A DNA stretch of 64,000 bases from Phallus indusiatus (lineage: Eukaryota; Basidiomycota; Agaricomycetes; Phallales; Phallaceae). Below are positions 25,751 through 36,374 of the stretch, piece by piece. Location: the NCBI GenBank assembly GCA_027605045.1, contig JAQFWX010000003.1, positions 1,488,001 to 1,552,000 of the forward strand, in the 5' to 3' direction. Numbering within the stretch: position 1 is the stretch's first letter; each line of letters opens with the position of its first letter. The notes below the pieces were generated by a model. The model searched no databases. It was given only the letters and a program-made list of their open reading frames with translations, and was not told the origin of the DNA. The translations under genes were made by a program, and so were the position numbers.

Positions 25751-25807
25751 TGGCTCAATGGTGTGTCGCCGTGGTTAACTTGCATTCTGCCTCGGTGGTT
25801 CGATTCC
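25751..25807 (+). promoter_or_regulatory. tRNA-type Pol III promoter, right unit
   Basis: TGGCTCAATGG (25751-25761) and GGTTCGATTCC (25797-25807) are exact A- and B-box matches, again 46 bases apart. The sequence between the boxes differs completely from the left unit although everything downstream of the B box is identical. No good acceptor stem forms, so a true tRNA is not supported. Confidence 0.75.
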
Positions 25808-26013
25808 TCGTTGGGTGACTTTTTTTTTGTTTATTAATTGCAAAATTTTCATTAACCGTCGGTAGTCAAACTTAGTCACGCTGGAATTGTTCGAGTAAAC
25901 TGTCACAAAATCTCACGAAAACTCAGCAAACACTCATTTCGCAGTAGCAAATACAGCGATTTAAACATTTTCTCACGGATTCTCACAAATTCTCATTTCC
26001 CGTTTTTACTGAG
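25797..26013 (-). repeat. right 217-bp terminal inverted repeat
   Basis: Reverse complement of 25356-25572 with no mismatch seen by eye. It begins with the B box and ends with ACTGAG next to the right target duplication. Confidence 0.95.
25820..25828 (+). terminator. T9 Pol III terminator of the right unit
   Basis: Nine consecutive T's, 12 bases past the right B box, mirror the left unit. They would end a short RNA started just upstream of the right A box. Confidence 0.6.
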
Positions 26014-26020
26014 AGTCACG
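26014..26020 (+). repeat. right target-site duplication AGTCACG
   Basis: Direct copy of 25349-25355 at the right edge of the palindromic element. Confidence 0.85.
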
Positions 26021-26690
26021 GCCGACGCGCCTAAGCAATCACTAAAGCTGCAGGTATAAATCACCCCCAAGTTCGCTGAGTGACCTCCCTGGCTCCTCAA
26101 ACGATTTTCTGCTAGTGGTGATGCCGTTGCGCGCGAGTTTCGGATTTTGAAAGATTAAGCCACTCGATTCTGTGCTGTGTGATCATAATAACTGCGATGG
26201 TGTCAGCCTCGGCGTGGGTTGCCTGATCTTAGCCTTTCGTTCACTGGCCATCAATATTCAAGTTCAGGAATTAGGTCTCCATCTGACATCTAATACATTC
26301 AAAGTGGAGATTGGGGGGAGCGTTGGTAAGAGCATTGCCGGGATATACAAAGAAGACTATAAAAGCTTGCCTTTGGTATTGCGGACATGATATACTTTCA
26401 GCGAACTGGTTTGTGAAGAAGACGGGGTGAAGAGAGTTGCGAAGATGGGCGGCTTTATATGAAGTTTTTGAGAGCGCTACTGACTGATAGAGGAGGTTAA
26501 GCGGTGCTAGGTCACGTCGACTTCTGGAGGAAGTAGGGGCAGAGTCATTCAAGCTAGTTACGAGCAGAAAAGTGTATGTCATTTTAAACAAGGATAACAC
26601 AGCTATAAGGAAAGAATAAGCTGTATGTATTTCACCATTAATCTCCAACATAGTGAAACCTGAAACCTGAGAAAGATGAGAAAAAGAAAA
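26021..26690. other. intergenic, right flank of the element
   Basis: No coding region supported. The first ~100 bases would join the left flank if the insertion were removed and may be upstream sequence of the broken LTNKHV gene. A 126-codon minus-strand frame at 26271-26651 has no recognisable domain. Confidence 0.5.
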
Positions 26691-28466
26691 TTATTGCTCC
26701 ATCTTGATCCCCAATCCTTTCCAGAATGTACAACGATCTCTCTGACTCTGAGGCACCGTTTCAGTGGTCAAATTACTTTGGAACAATATCCTCTCGTTCT
26801 TGACAGGGTCAAATTGAGGCCATACGATGCTTCCTTTCACTGGTAGAGTATTCGGATTCAACGTCCGTACGAAACTGGTGTAGTAAGCTTGAAGGATCGG
26901 GGTTATGGGAGAAGTCTCTGGTGGTGCAAATACGAAACTTAGATCACTGGTGTGAGAGACTCCTAAACCAGAAGCAATTTCGGCCGCAGTAAGAACATTG
27001 AATCTAGAAATGACTGGAGTTGGAACTTGGTGCTATGAGACTCAATTCTAGACCACACCTGTACAAGAATGCAGGCTTAAACTGCGATATCAAAGTCGTC
27101 ATGGTTATGCCTGGGCAGGTGAATGTTGCTTCGCCATAGGCAGCTTCCAAAGAGGCGAAGAAAGGGGCATGATTGAGGAAAGGATTCGGAGTGACAAGAG
27201 GATATAATTCATTGATTGCGTCTGTATCGGCTTCGGATAGCTGAGGATACTGATCCATAAAGAAGGTAGCCATTTCCGCCGCGGATGACGCGTTTGCAAC
27301 AAATATTGTTCCCTCATCCGTATCGTCCCTATTCAGCTTGAACGTCAAAGAATGCAAGATGATTTGGTTATTTTAGCCTACCCGAAAACCGTTGGTACTT
27401 TCACGAACCGTCCTTCTTCAAAAAGTCGATAGGGGAAATCCACAAGAATATTCCCATCAATTGCTGGTATGAAAGGAAACTCTGCATCGTCTGTGCGACC
27501 AGGGAATGGCATTCCAGCATTCGCCAACTGGAGCGTCGTAGAGTTCTGGCTACGCAAACATTGTACGGGGTCTGCATCGTTTTCACACCCGACACGAGAC
27601 GCGAAGAGATTGAATTGCCATTCCAACTCGGTGACACGGAATTGACTTGGGAAGAATGGGGAAACTCCAAAAGCACCGTGAAACAGGTTCGTTGGTGCAC
27701 CACCGAACGCGATCAAGTGCAGGGCGACACTACCGGCACCAGCACTCGCACCAACGATAGTAACTTGATTGGGATCTCCATTGAACTGGAAAATAGTTAA
27801 TACCTGTCTATTTGTGGGTGATATTACCGACTGACAGCTGAAATATGCTCCTGGACCCATTCCAGAGCTTGACGTTGATCAAAAAGACCAACGTTGACAT
27901 CCAAGCCATTGCTTTGTTGTTTCTCACTGTTGAGGAAACCAAAAGCTCCAACTCGGTAGTTTAAACCGACGAATACCATTTTGTTATCCGCAGCAGTAAC
28001 AAGAACCGACCCATTAGTCTAAAGCAGGATTTGTTCAGACACATCAAGAAAAATGTTGAAGAAGGCGCATTACGTTCGGATTGGCATTCGTCTCATATCC
28101 ACCCCCTTGAATCCAAAAGAAAACAGGAAAATTTTCCCCGGGCTTTGCGTCCGCAGGCGACCAAATATTCAAGAAGAGGCAATCTTCACTTAAGCCAGCA
28201 GCTAATCCCTGATCGACACCAAAGCAAACTGACTGGAACGTTGTCGCTTGCTGGATACCACTAGTACGCAAAGGCGGTTCAGGTTTTTTCCACCTCAATT
28301 CGCCTAACGGCGGTGCCGCAAATCGCACGCCTATGAATTGGTTTTGTCCATTGCCTAAATCGGTTCCCTCGATTATGGAATAACCTAGATCGAGGATGGG
28401 ACCCGCGGAGACAGATGGATAGCTACACCATGCAAGAGCGAAACTCAACGCCAGAAACGATAGCAT
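26691..28466 (-). CDS. secreted type B carboxylesterase/lipase
   Basis: Predicted 520-residue protein from five exons (28466-28074, 28018-27836, 27785-27382, 27328-27059, 27003-26691), introns 50-55 nt, phases consistent. It is a COesterase-family alpha/beta hydrolase, hydrolysing carboxylic esters. An N-terminal hydrophobic stretch ending near VSAGP is a likely signal peptide, so it is probably extracellular. Family motifs are [16 protein letters not shown] near the oxyanion hole, [12 protein letters not shown] and EWVQEHIS. The nucleophile elbow is GASAG with Ser206, instead of the commoner GESAG. The acid is probably Glu332 in TDEGT and the histidine is His434 in GVSHTSDL. The triad looks complete and the length is normal for fungal members. 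Substrate (lipid, feruloyl or xenobiotic ester) cannot be told from sequence. Confidence 0.92.
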
Positions 28467-29794
28467 GATTTCAAGTAATTAGAACCACAGCTGCGCTTTT
28501 TGTTTATATCTCTTTCGTTTAAATTTCATTCTCCTCCTGCATGGGGATCGAGGATGTGCTTCTCCCGCATGAGGATCGAAGAAGTGCCTTCCTGTATGGG
28601 GATCGAATATTTACGCCTTCAGAACCGTCCATATTCATTCTCAGGAATGTAAAAAAACTTGGGAATTTGAATCAAAAAAAGGTAAAAAGACGATATTCGT
28701 AACGTCAGCATGATCATCTGGTTTTGAAGGCATACCCACCCCTTACAGCAAATTCGGAAATTTCCAGGAAAACGAGGGAAAATGTTGAGCAGCAGGCAGG
28801 GTTTCCGAAAAAAAGTCTTGACAGACAGACATTGGACATCCAGGTTGAGGTGACGTAAACGGAAATTGTAGGAAGAGCAATTGGCGTGAGAACTGAACGC
28901 TGTTTTCGAAATTGACAGAATTTAGGATTATAGAAAGGGACGATACTGTCATCTCAGGTCATGTTATCAGGTCCGTGTGAGCGCGAGGCTCGAGCGATTG
29001 AAACCTCGCGATCTATTTATCGAACCCTCTCTACTGTTGCGGATTGCCGTCTTCATTCAGACCTATGCAAACATCAACTAACACGCCATGTTAAAAAAAA
29101 TACAACTAGACGTACCAAGGTTTGATCGAACACCATCCATAAAAATGCGCTGATCATGATGTTGACCATCGATTTCTGATTAGAAAAGGGCCGAGACAGG
29201 TTATGTAAACGAAAAGGCTCAGTGAGTAAAAGCAAGAGATGTATAGAAAGATATATTTAGAGTTTGCGATGGACGAAGAACATTCGTGGTTTTGAAAGGA
29301 AACGAAAGACGAATGTAGGACAGAATACACCAAGTGACGTCGAAAGTCGAAAGAGATTAGTAAGGGAAGTTACGTAAATGACACTGGTTACAGCGGCATC
29401 CTTGCCAGAATACATCTTGTTTCGCTTCTTCGTCCACAACATCTGAGATTTTCGCGGTAAATTAAGAGTTTAAGGCTAAACCCTTACCTACTACTAGTGT
29501 ATTTCGCGGGCGTTAGAAATCAAGGTTATATGAAAGTTTTCAGACATTGGGCGTAGGTTCTCCAAGCTCGTCTCATTACATTAGGCTAACGAAACTTGGT
29601 TCACTAGCTCTTACTTGACGCAGAATAATCTATACTCCCGTTGTTAGCCTCAGTACTGGTATTTTGTGTCATATTCACACATATCATAGACTTGACACTT
29701 CTCTCTGAAGTTGCTACTAGTCCTGGAAGAACCGTTGTCCTCAAAGCCATTTACATCGGCCTTTTAACCTGATCAACCATAATAAACCCTCGAT
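28467..29794. other. intergenic between esterase and VPS72
   Basis: 1.3 kb between the divergent esterase and VPS72 genes, so it must hold both promoters. No supported coding region. Apart from the short tandem repeat at 28536-28607, nothing stands out. Confidence 0.55.
28536..28607 (+). repeat. three imperfect ~27-bp direct repeats
   Basis: Three successive units share the core CATGGGGATCGA (variants GCATGAGGATCGA and GTATGGGGATCGA), spaced about 26-27 bases apart, 70-140 bases upstream of the carboxylesterase start. They could be repeated regulatory sites or a chance minisatellite. Confidence 0.6.
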
Positions 29795-32304
29795 ATGGCA
29801 GAGATGGAAGTAGAAGAGAGTTTAGTAGCGCGTAGATTGAAGCGCAGCACGGCAGGAAACCGGTATGTCTTGTTTTCAGACAAACATCAGAGTAATAGTG
29901 TTAAAATTTTTTGACTATCGGTCTTAAAGAATGCAAGCGGCCCTTGCAGAGATGAACATCGACGATTTGACACATGATGCGGAGGAGGATGTTGATTTTG
30001 TGATCAAGGGTATGTTTTTGCTCGGAAATTATATCATAGATACTTGCAAACACGCCTATGATATACAGTTGACGAGGAAGATGCGTTTGAATCCGATTTC
30101 GCAAGTACTGAAGAGGAGGAAGGAGCAGATGAAGAGGCTGGCGAAAAAGCTTTGGAAGAAGAGGAGCGTATAGCAAGACGTGTATGTTCACTAACTCGTA
30201 GCTCATGTGCTTAAACGTATGGCTTATTCCCAAAAAGGCGGCCCGTCAGAAGCTATGGAAGACTCCCAAGATACCAAGACGCGTAGCGTTTGAGTCTCCC
30301 GCTCAAGAAAATAAGGACGTCATGACACCCTCTTCTTCTGTTAAGCCTAAGCTAAAGCCCATCCGGCGTGTTTCTCTGGGTCAAATTATTGATGCCGAAA
30401 CCGGAGAGATTATGGAGACCCCTCTAGGCAAACGAAAAAGCACGCGAGAAGCTACAAGAATTAATACACAAGAAGTCCAAAGTCGAATTAAAGATGCTGA
30501 GAGCAAGCGTGTATGTTCATTGATATCCTTCACCTTCCTTCCCTTTACATAATGAGATATCTTTGATTTTGACAGGTTTCTGTGACTAAACGACCCAAAG
30601 AGGTAAAACGAAGAAAAACACAAGCAGACCTAATAGCTGCCGCACTCGACCTGGAAGAAGGAAACATTAAATCGCACCGCGAGTATCTCGCTGTTGAAGA
30701 AGAACGACGCAAGAAAGCCCGGGTTGTCAAACCAGTCACTTCAGGCCCTAAAGTACGCTGGCGTAGTAAAGTTGAAGAAGTATCTGTAACTGTATATGAT
30801 CCTGCCCCACCAATAGTTCCAACCCCAGCTTATCCTCCACCCCCGCCGTGGCCTAGCCCATACACTTCTACGGCACCGTACAACCCATATATCCCTTCAT
30901 TCCCAGGTCAACCACCACCCGCGCCGTCGCCTTTTCCTTATGCTTCGTACAATATACCACCCTTTCCCGTTCCTGTTTCAACCACTACAGTACCTGCGGT
31001 AGACGTAGCCATTCCGACGAGCCCAGCGAGTTTACCACCCCCTTCAACACCAGCTCCACCATCCAAAACTCCGTCGATCCAGGACTCGACGACGGCGTCC
31101 CCCGCGCCTCCTGCACCTACACCTGTTACACCTGCTGTACCACCGTCTCCCCAACCTTCTGCTTCTGCTCCCATAGCATCCGACTCTTCGTCCACATCAC
31201 CATCAGCCTCAATCCCACCTCCTTCAATGCCTCCTCGCGCTCCTCCACCCGCCTCTCCATCCTCAAGACCTAAAACACCCCCTTCATCGGCCGGGTTACC
31301 TGCAACTCCGGTGGCTTCTACATCCACATCCTCCGCTGCTCCAACCATTCCTGCCCCGGTCGCTACACCAACCCCAGCATCCGGAGTGTTAAATGGTGCT
31401 ACCCCATTTCCCCCACCTCCCACCACACCTGGTTTTTCTTACCCATACCCCGGGTATTATCCGTATCCATACTACACACCCACACCAGCCAACAGGACTG
31501 GTCAACCTCAAGTACCGTATCCCCAATACACCCCTTATTATCCGTACACACCCAGTCCGGTAGGACAGTATAGCGCAGCACGTCAACCACATCTGCAACT
31601 CCAACCTCCGCAACAAATACCGCGCAAAACGACGGAAAAACAGACCAAAAATTATGTTGAAGTTTTGCTTAATGAAGAACGACCGAAAGATAAACCCTCT
31701 TGGCGTGAGACTATGGATGCGATGTTTGGGAAACATGCGGACTGGGATAATGTTCGTGTGTATGTTGGGAAGAACAGACCTTCAAGTGAGTGTTATTTCA
31801 GTTTAATTTAGATTTCTCATTTAGACTTTGTATATTTCTTCATTAGCTCGACAAGTTCAAGTATGTCCTATTACAGGTCTCTCAGCTCGTTATCGCGATC
31901 CGCGTTCCGGCGTTCCCTACGCCAATCTGGGTGCATTCCGAATCTTATCTAGACTACTTGCACATGAATATGTCTGGTCGCCTAACGGTGCGCCGGGTGG
32001 TGTATTTGTCGGTCACGAAAAGCAGCGGGGTGCGATAGGCGTCCCAGACAGCTGGGCCGATGCTATGGCAGGCATTCCTCCCAAACGACCTGAACCGCCA
32101 CCACCATTACCTAAACACGAAGAAAAGTCCAAGAAAGAGACGAAAGCTAAGGAGAGTCAGCGGCCGCAAAAGGAAATTCGCGTCGGGGAGAGAAGAAGTT
32201 CGCGGATTGCTGCTGAGGCGACGGGTTCCAGTGCCAGTGTCGCGCCTTCTGCGCCAAATACCGATAACAACGCGCAAGGAACGGATAAGGTGAATGCAGG
32301 ATGA
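29795..32304 (+). CDS. VPS72: SWR1-complex subunit VPS72/YL1 (Swc2)
   Basis: Predicted 733-residue protein from six exons (29795-29862, 29930-30009, 30069-30181, 30238-30510, 30576-31785, 31847-32304). YL1/Swc2 binds histone H2A.Z-H2B and helps the SWR1 remodeler deposit H2A.Z in chromatin. The YL1 N-terminal region covers residues 1 to about 250: RRLKRSTAGNR, an acidic H2A.Z-binding-type stretch (EEDAFESDFASTEEE), then basic helices. The YL1 C-terminal domain is at about 583-620: RQVQVCPITGLSARYRDP, GVPYANLGAFRILS. Between them, residues 265-560 form an unusually long Pro/Ser/Thr-rich linker with many PPP, PAP and YPY repeats. The terminal 80 residues are charged and probably disordered. Introns are 55-67 nt. 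The start ATG at 29795 leads directly into the conserved basic motif. Identification is firm. Confidence 0.93.
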
Positions 32305-33309
32305 TATACAGGGTTTATGTTGTTTGTATGCGTAGGATGATCGCTCGAAGTTGTAGAATTTCAACATGTTAGACAAGACATGTGTAGCACGGATACCAGT
32401 AAACGGTATGTAGCCATATATTCTTTAATATATCCATCAGGTTTGGTACGTCAAGCAACGCGGCGAGAGCTTCAGAATTGTCGTTTCACATATTTTCACA
32501 ACTTATCCTCGATCCTCTTAATGAGGCAGAATAATGCATCGAAGTCGAAGGCCCTTTACTCGATTGGCTTTTGGAGAGGAACCGTCAACCGCATCTCGTG
32601 GACCGGCTTTTTTTAATTTGGCAAGAGCCTACCCATGCAAAAAATGCAGATGAACATGGATCCGAGTATTGAATTATGAATGGCTTGGGACGCTCAATTG
32701 GCGAAGAATAAACTAGAGCCTGATACGGTACTAGGAAAGTGAATTGTATATGTTACCTTTGAATAAGCTTAAGTACGGTCCGCATACAGCGTGCATACAG
32801 CTTACTTCTTCCTGTAGTTACGCTTTCCTAGCGCCTTTTATTAACATGGACCTTGATCGCGAGCCTGTCCACTCTCTTGCTCGCAACTACAGAGATTTGG
32901 ATGACTTTGCTTCTCTTCTCCATAATTAAGAAAACAGAATATTTACAAAATTTAAATGAGCTTACGCTCATAATATACTTGACCATCCTGACGGGTAAAC
33001 GGATTGTGACAAGGGATAAGGAATTTATTTTGAGAACATGTCGACCGTGACTGCCCTAGCGCCTTCAAGTTCTATAATTTGTCGCATGTTCAAAAACATA
33101 TAAGAGCTGGAGTGAAAAAGGGGACCGTCGTCACAGATCTTCATCCCCTTCTTACAACCTAGCCCGTCCGAATAGACAGTAATCGAAACAAAGACAGTCA
33201 ATGAAGTTTCCACTGGCAGACACCCTGCTCTTAGCACCAAAAAAGACTGTTTCATATGAATACATAAAACAAACATGTAGGTACAATAGTTTTGAAAATG
33301 TTTAATCAG
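32305..33309. other. intergenic, nothing supported
   Basis: 1 kb between the convergent VPS72 and kinase-like genes. No supported frame or repeat; probably two 3' UTRs and spacer. Confidence 0.6.
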
Positions 33310-35803
33310 TTATTCGAACACTAGCCTGTCAACCATATCCCAATCATGTTCGGGGAGAATTGGCATCAGCCGGCCTACGCCTTTGGCCCAATCAATACTT
33401 GTGTTTAAGGACGAGGGATAATAAGCATATTTTTCCGTCTCAAGGCTCTGTGTAGTACGTTTGACAATTTTATTGCGTACCTTTTCCGGAAGTCGATTAC
33501 GGTCGTGCTTCTTCCAATCATACTTCCCACTCCAGTTGAAGTCCATTAACTTGACTTTTCCAAAATGTATCAAAATGTTCTGATTACGTAAATCACCAAA
33601 CACGTATCCCTCTCCATACATTGCCACCAGAATCTCTTCGATTTGTGGTCGATATATCGTCGGAATTTTTTCCATTGGCTCTGTATCGATATATTCCATG
33701 ACAACCATAAACATAGCAGGTTGTAAGTTTAGCCCGGGTAGAGCGTTTTTATGCAGCTGTGACATGGGTAACACAGGTGTGTCCTTTGATAAGGGACCAT
33801 AATAGAGAAGCTGTGGAGCATATTCTTGACCTGCAAGAAACCTATGAACGTAATCCCCATAACTTGAGACAAACTTGACCACAATTTTGTCGCCTTCCGT
33901 AAGTTTTGCCAAAAATGTCATACATTGAGGGTCGTCTTGCAAAGCCCTTTGATATTCCCATCTCAGTTCCCGAGCTTGGTTTTGAATTTCGACAGTACAC
34001 GACGTAGGGTAGGGAAAGAAACGGGGATGGGGGTTATTAGGAATCCAAGGTTTTGAAGTATCGAGCTTGTTTTGATAAAAGTTGGCTAGCTCCTTGAGGG
34101 ATTCCCGCAGCGCAAGTAGAACACGGGTATTTTTCCATAACTGGATGTCTCCATCCATAAAAGAGAGCCCGAACCATTGCATATCGGTTAACCGTTGCAC
34201 AATAACCTTATCGGCGAATACGGCTCCCGATATGCCTAGTCATGGCCCTGCTCCATGTATGAGAAAAGTGGGACAGCAACTAAATCTAATTGCATTCTTT
34301 ATGACAACTTAGTTAACAGTCAAAAGCAACTATAGATTGAAACGTACCTTCACACTCTGGCAACTGCGTTTAAAGCTAAAGGCTGCCTGAATACACGGAT
34401 CACAACTGCCTGATCCCACACTGTTTTTTATTTCTAATATCACTTGGGGCACTTTGTCACCAACAACATTGATGTAGGCCATGCCATTAGGTCCTGATGA
34501 TCTCCTATCGGCTTCAAGAGGGGGGACGTCTACGTTTAGGATCTTTTCTAATTGTGGGCGCACATCCCTGTTTATGGAAGACTTATTTTGTTCAGGCAAT
34601 TCATACAGATAAACCATGAGTTGAAGTGTGTTCTTTAAGTCGTCTTCGGTTGGTTGAGGGGGGTAGTGAAGATAATGACGGAAAACATCGAAGATATGGT
34701 GATATATGTAGATGGGGGGCGCCACTGTACTTTGTCCTTCAGATGTATATAGTCCATCGTATATAACTTCGTATGGCGAGTTTTGTGTAATGCGATATTC
34801 ACTAGATTGAGCCGCTTGCAACGGGGATTTCCCTTTGATTGAGAGAGTCGCCTCAAATCCTACGCATAACATTAGAGATACAATGAGTCTTGATGCTGAC
34901 AACTTACGTTGGGATTCCGTTGTTTCCCATGGTGCATCATCTTCCTCATCCGATAACTCTTCCTTGGCCGTAACGATTACATGAACTTCAGAATCACGTG
35001 GGTTGTCAAGTGCTAGTTTCAAAGGAATCGTTGGTGGAATCATCCTCATGTTTTCTGTCAATTCCCCCAGTATGTTCTTCGTCGTATCCTCCGTCGTATT
35101 CACCTCATTGATAGCTACTTGGGCTGCTTTGAAGGAGAAAGGCTGCTTAGGCTATAATGATAATTAAAGCATCATCTAGAGAAACTTAAGAAGTGCTACG
35201 TACTTTGTAAAGCTCTATTTTTTGAACCGTTGCCTCGGAACGGGATTCGCTGAAAAGGTGGTTTATAAAAGTCTCGTTTAGGTGACTTGTTGGTCTATTC
35301 AATAAGTACTGAGAAAACTTGAGACGTCCATATTTGATTGCGCTGAGACGTCCATGATTGGTTGAGCTGGCCAACACCCAGTTTAAACGAAAGATCCTTT
35401 CTGCCGTAACAAATACGTCCTCGTCAATAAGTTTCATGACTGTTATAGTATCATGCAGCTGGGAAGCGAGTTCTTCTATTTTCCTCGTTTTTATATCTTG
35501 AGGGTTAATAGTGATACCTTTGTTAAGCTAAAATACTAATGTTTCAACATTTAAAGAACTTGTGTCATGTGGAAGATAGATGCGACGTACAGTCCAAAAT
35601 GTTATACATTTAACATCTGCTTCAAAATTGTGCTCACGGAAAAGCTTGAATAAAATCAATTGTCGACAACGGCCAACGCATGAATTGAAAGGAACATCCG
35701 ATCTATTGATCCTATAGTCGCACTCAGGATGCCAGAAAACCCAGTTCAGAGTGACCGATCGCTCTTGATCGCCACTCCGCGATTGAGAGTGTCCACGGGA
35801 CAT
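33310..35803 (-). pseudogene. kinase-like fungal protein with in-frame stop
   Basis: Five exons (35803-35591, 35527-35204, 35151-34908, 34859-34348, 34296-33310) would encode about 760 residues. The N-terminal half has no clear domain. The middle contains GMAYINVVGDKVPQVILEIKN and GSCDPCIQAAFSF, resembling a nuclease-like (ExK) segment common in agaricomycete orphan kinases. The C-terminal part is kinase-like: VVMEYIDTEP, YVFGDLRNQNILI (in place of HRDxxxxN) and VKLMDFNWSG (in place of DFG). A TGA at 34242-34240 interrupts the frame in CCPTFLIHGAGP-stop-LGISGAVFADK, where relatives I recall have tryptophan (GPWL), so a single TGG to TGA change is inferred. The intron at 34907-34860 is 48 nt and frame-neutral. 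The ATG at 35803 was chosen as the first in frame. Probably a recent pseudogene. Exon joins in the N-terminal half are less certain. Confidence 0.65.
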
Positions 35804-36374
35804 TGGTTCAATGAAGAAATCGACGGTTAGAGGTGTCAATGCAAGAAATGGAATCGATGGTGCGAAAGAACGTCAATGCATGTCACGTAAGAAGTCGAAC
35901 GAACGCGCCCCGGCGCAGCATAAAAACGAACCTCTGCTGAAGAAGAAGATATGAGAACTCTGGTTCCTATTTTTTGTTTCCCAAATTTACACAGCGGATA
36001 AATCACCAGTAAGATATGAGGGAAACAAACGAGCCCATGTAGGTGCCCCTGCAGTACATTTGGATACGGTGGCTGTTGGGACTGTCAGATGGATTAAAGA
36101 CAACATGGTTGGTTGGCTTTGAAGATAGTCTTCTAATGTGAAATGTGACCGCAGGATATATATGCCAAGGCATTAGTGCATCAGCAACTTGAAGGCTGGA
36201 GGGAGTCCCAACCGCATGACGTAGGATCGCAGTTCAGAATGCAATACGGCAAGAGCTTTTAATGATAAAGGGTTGAGCGGTGAGTGAGATAATTTTTCAA
36301 TCTCGTTCTCGCGTTCTACAACAAAAAGTAAACGTCAGAACCTAATCAAGTATGTCTCGATCTCCACAGACCCA
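35804..36374. other. intergenic, nothing supported
   Basis: 570 bases upstream of the orphan kinase gene and downstream of the casein-kinase fragment. No supported frame. Confidence 0.55.

Larger units (their letters stand above)
25356..26013. mobile_element. palindromic element with internal Pol III promoters
   Basis: A 658-base non-coding insertion. It begins CTCAGTAAAAACGGG and ends with the exact reverse complement. The first and last 217 bases (25356-25572, 25797-26013) appear perfectly complementary by eye, leaving a 224-base centre. It is flanked by a 7-bp direct duplication, AGTCACG. At the inner edge of each arm lies a complete tRNA-type promoter (A and B boxes) pointing outward, followed in each arm by nine T's. 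No open frame is present, so it is non-autonomous. The TIR plus target duplication fit a foldback/MITE DNA transposon; the promoters fit a tRNA-derived SINE. A head-to-head SINE palindrome or a MITE that captured tRNA-like promoters are both possible. Perfect arms suggest recent insertion or arm-to-arm conversion. It sits beside the broken LTNKHV gene. I know of no described family matching this layout, but I cannot search. Confidence 0.85.

Noticed and set aside
25540..25830. Two bona fide tRNA genes
   Set aside because: A and B boxes are perfect, but neither unit forms a credible 7-bp acceptor stem or 5-bp T stem. Called as tRNA-like promoters only.
30938..31426. Gly/Ala-rich 162-codon frame on the minus strand
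   Set aside because: It is the antisense shadow of the proline-rich coding region of VPS72.
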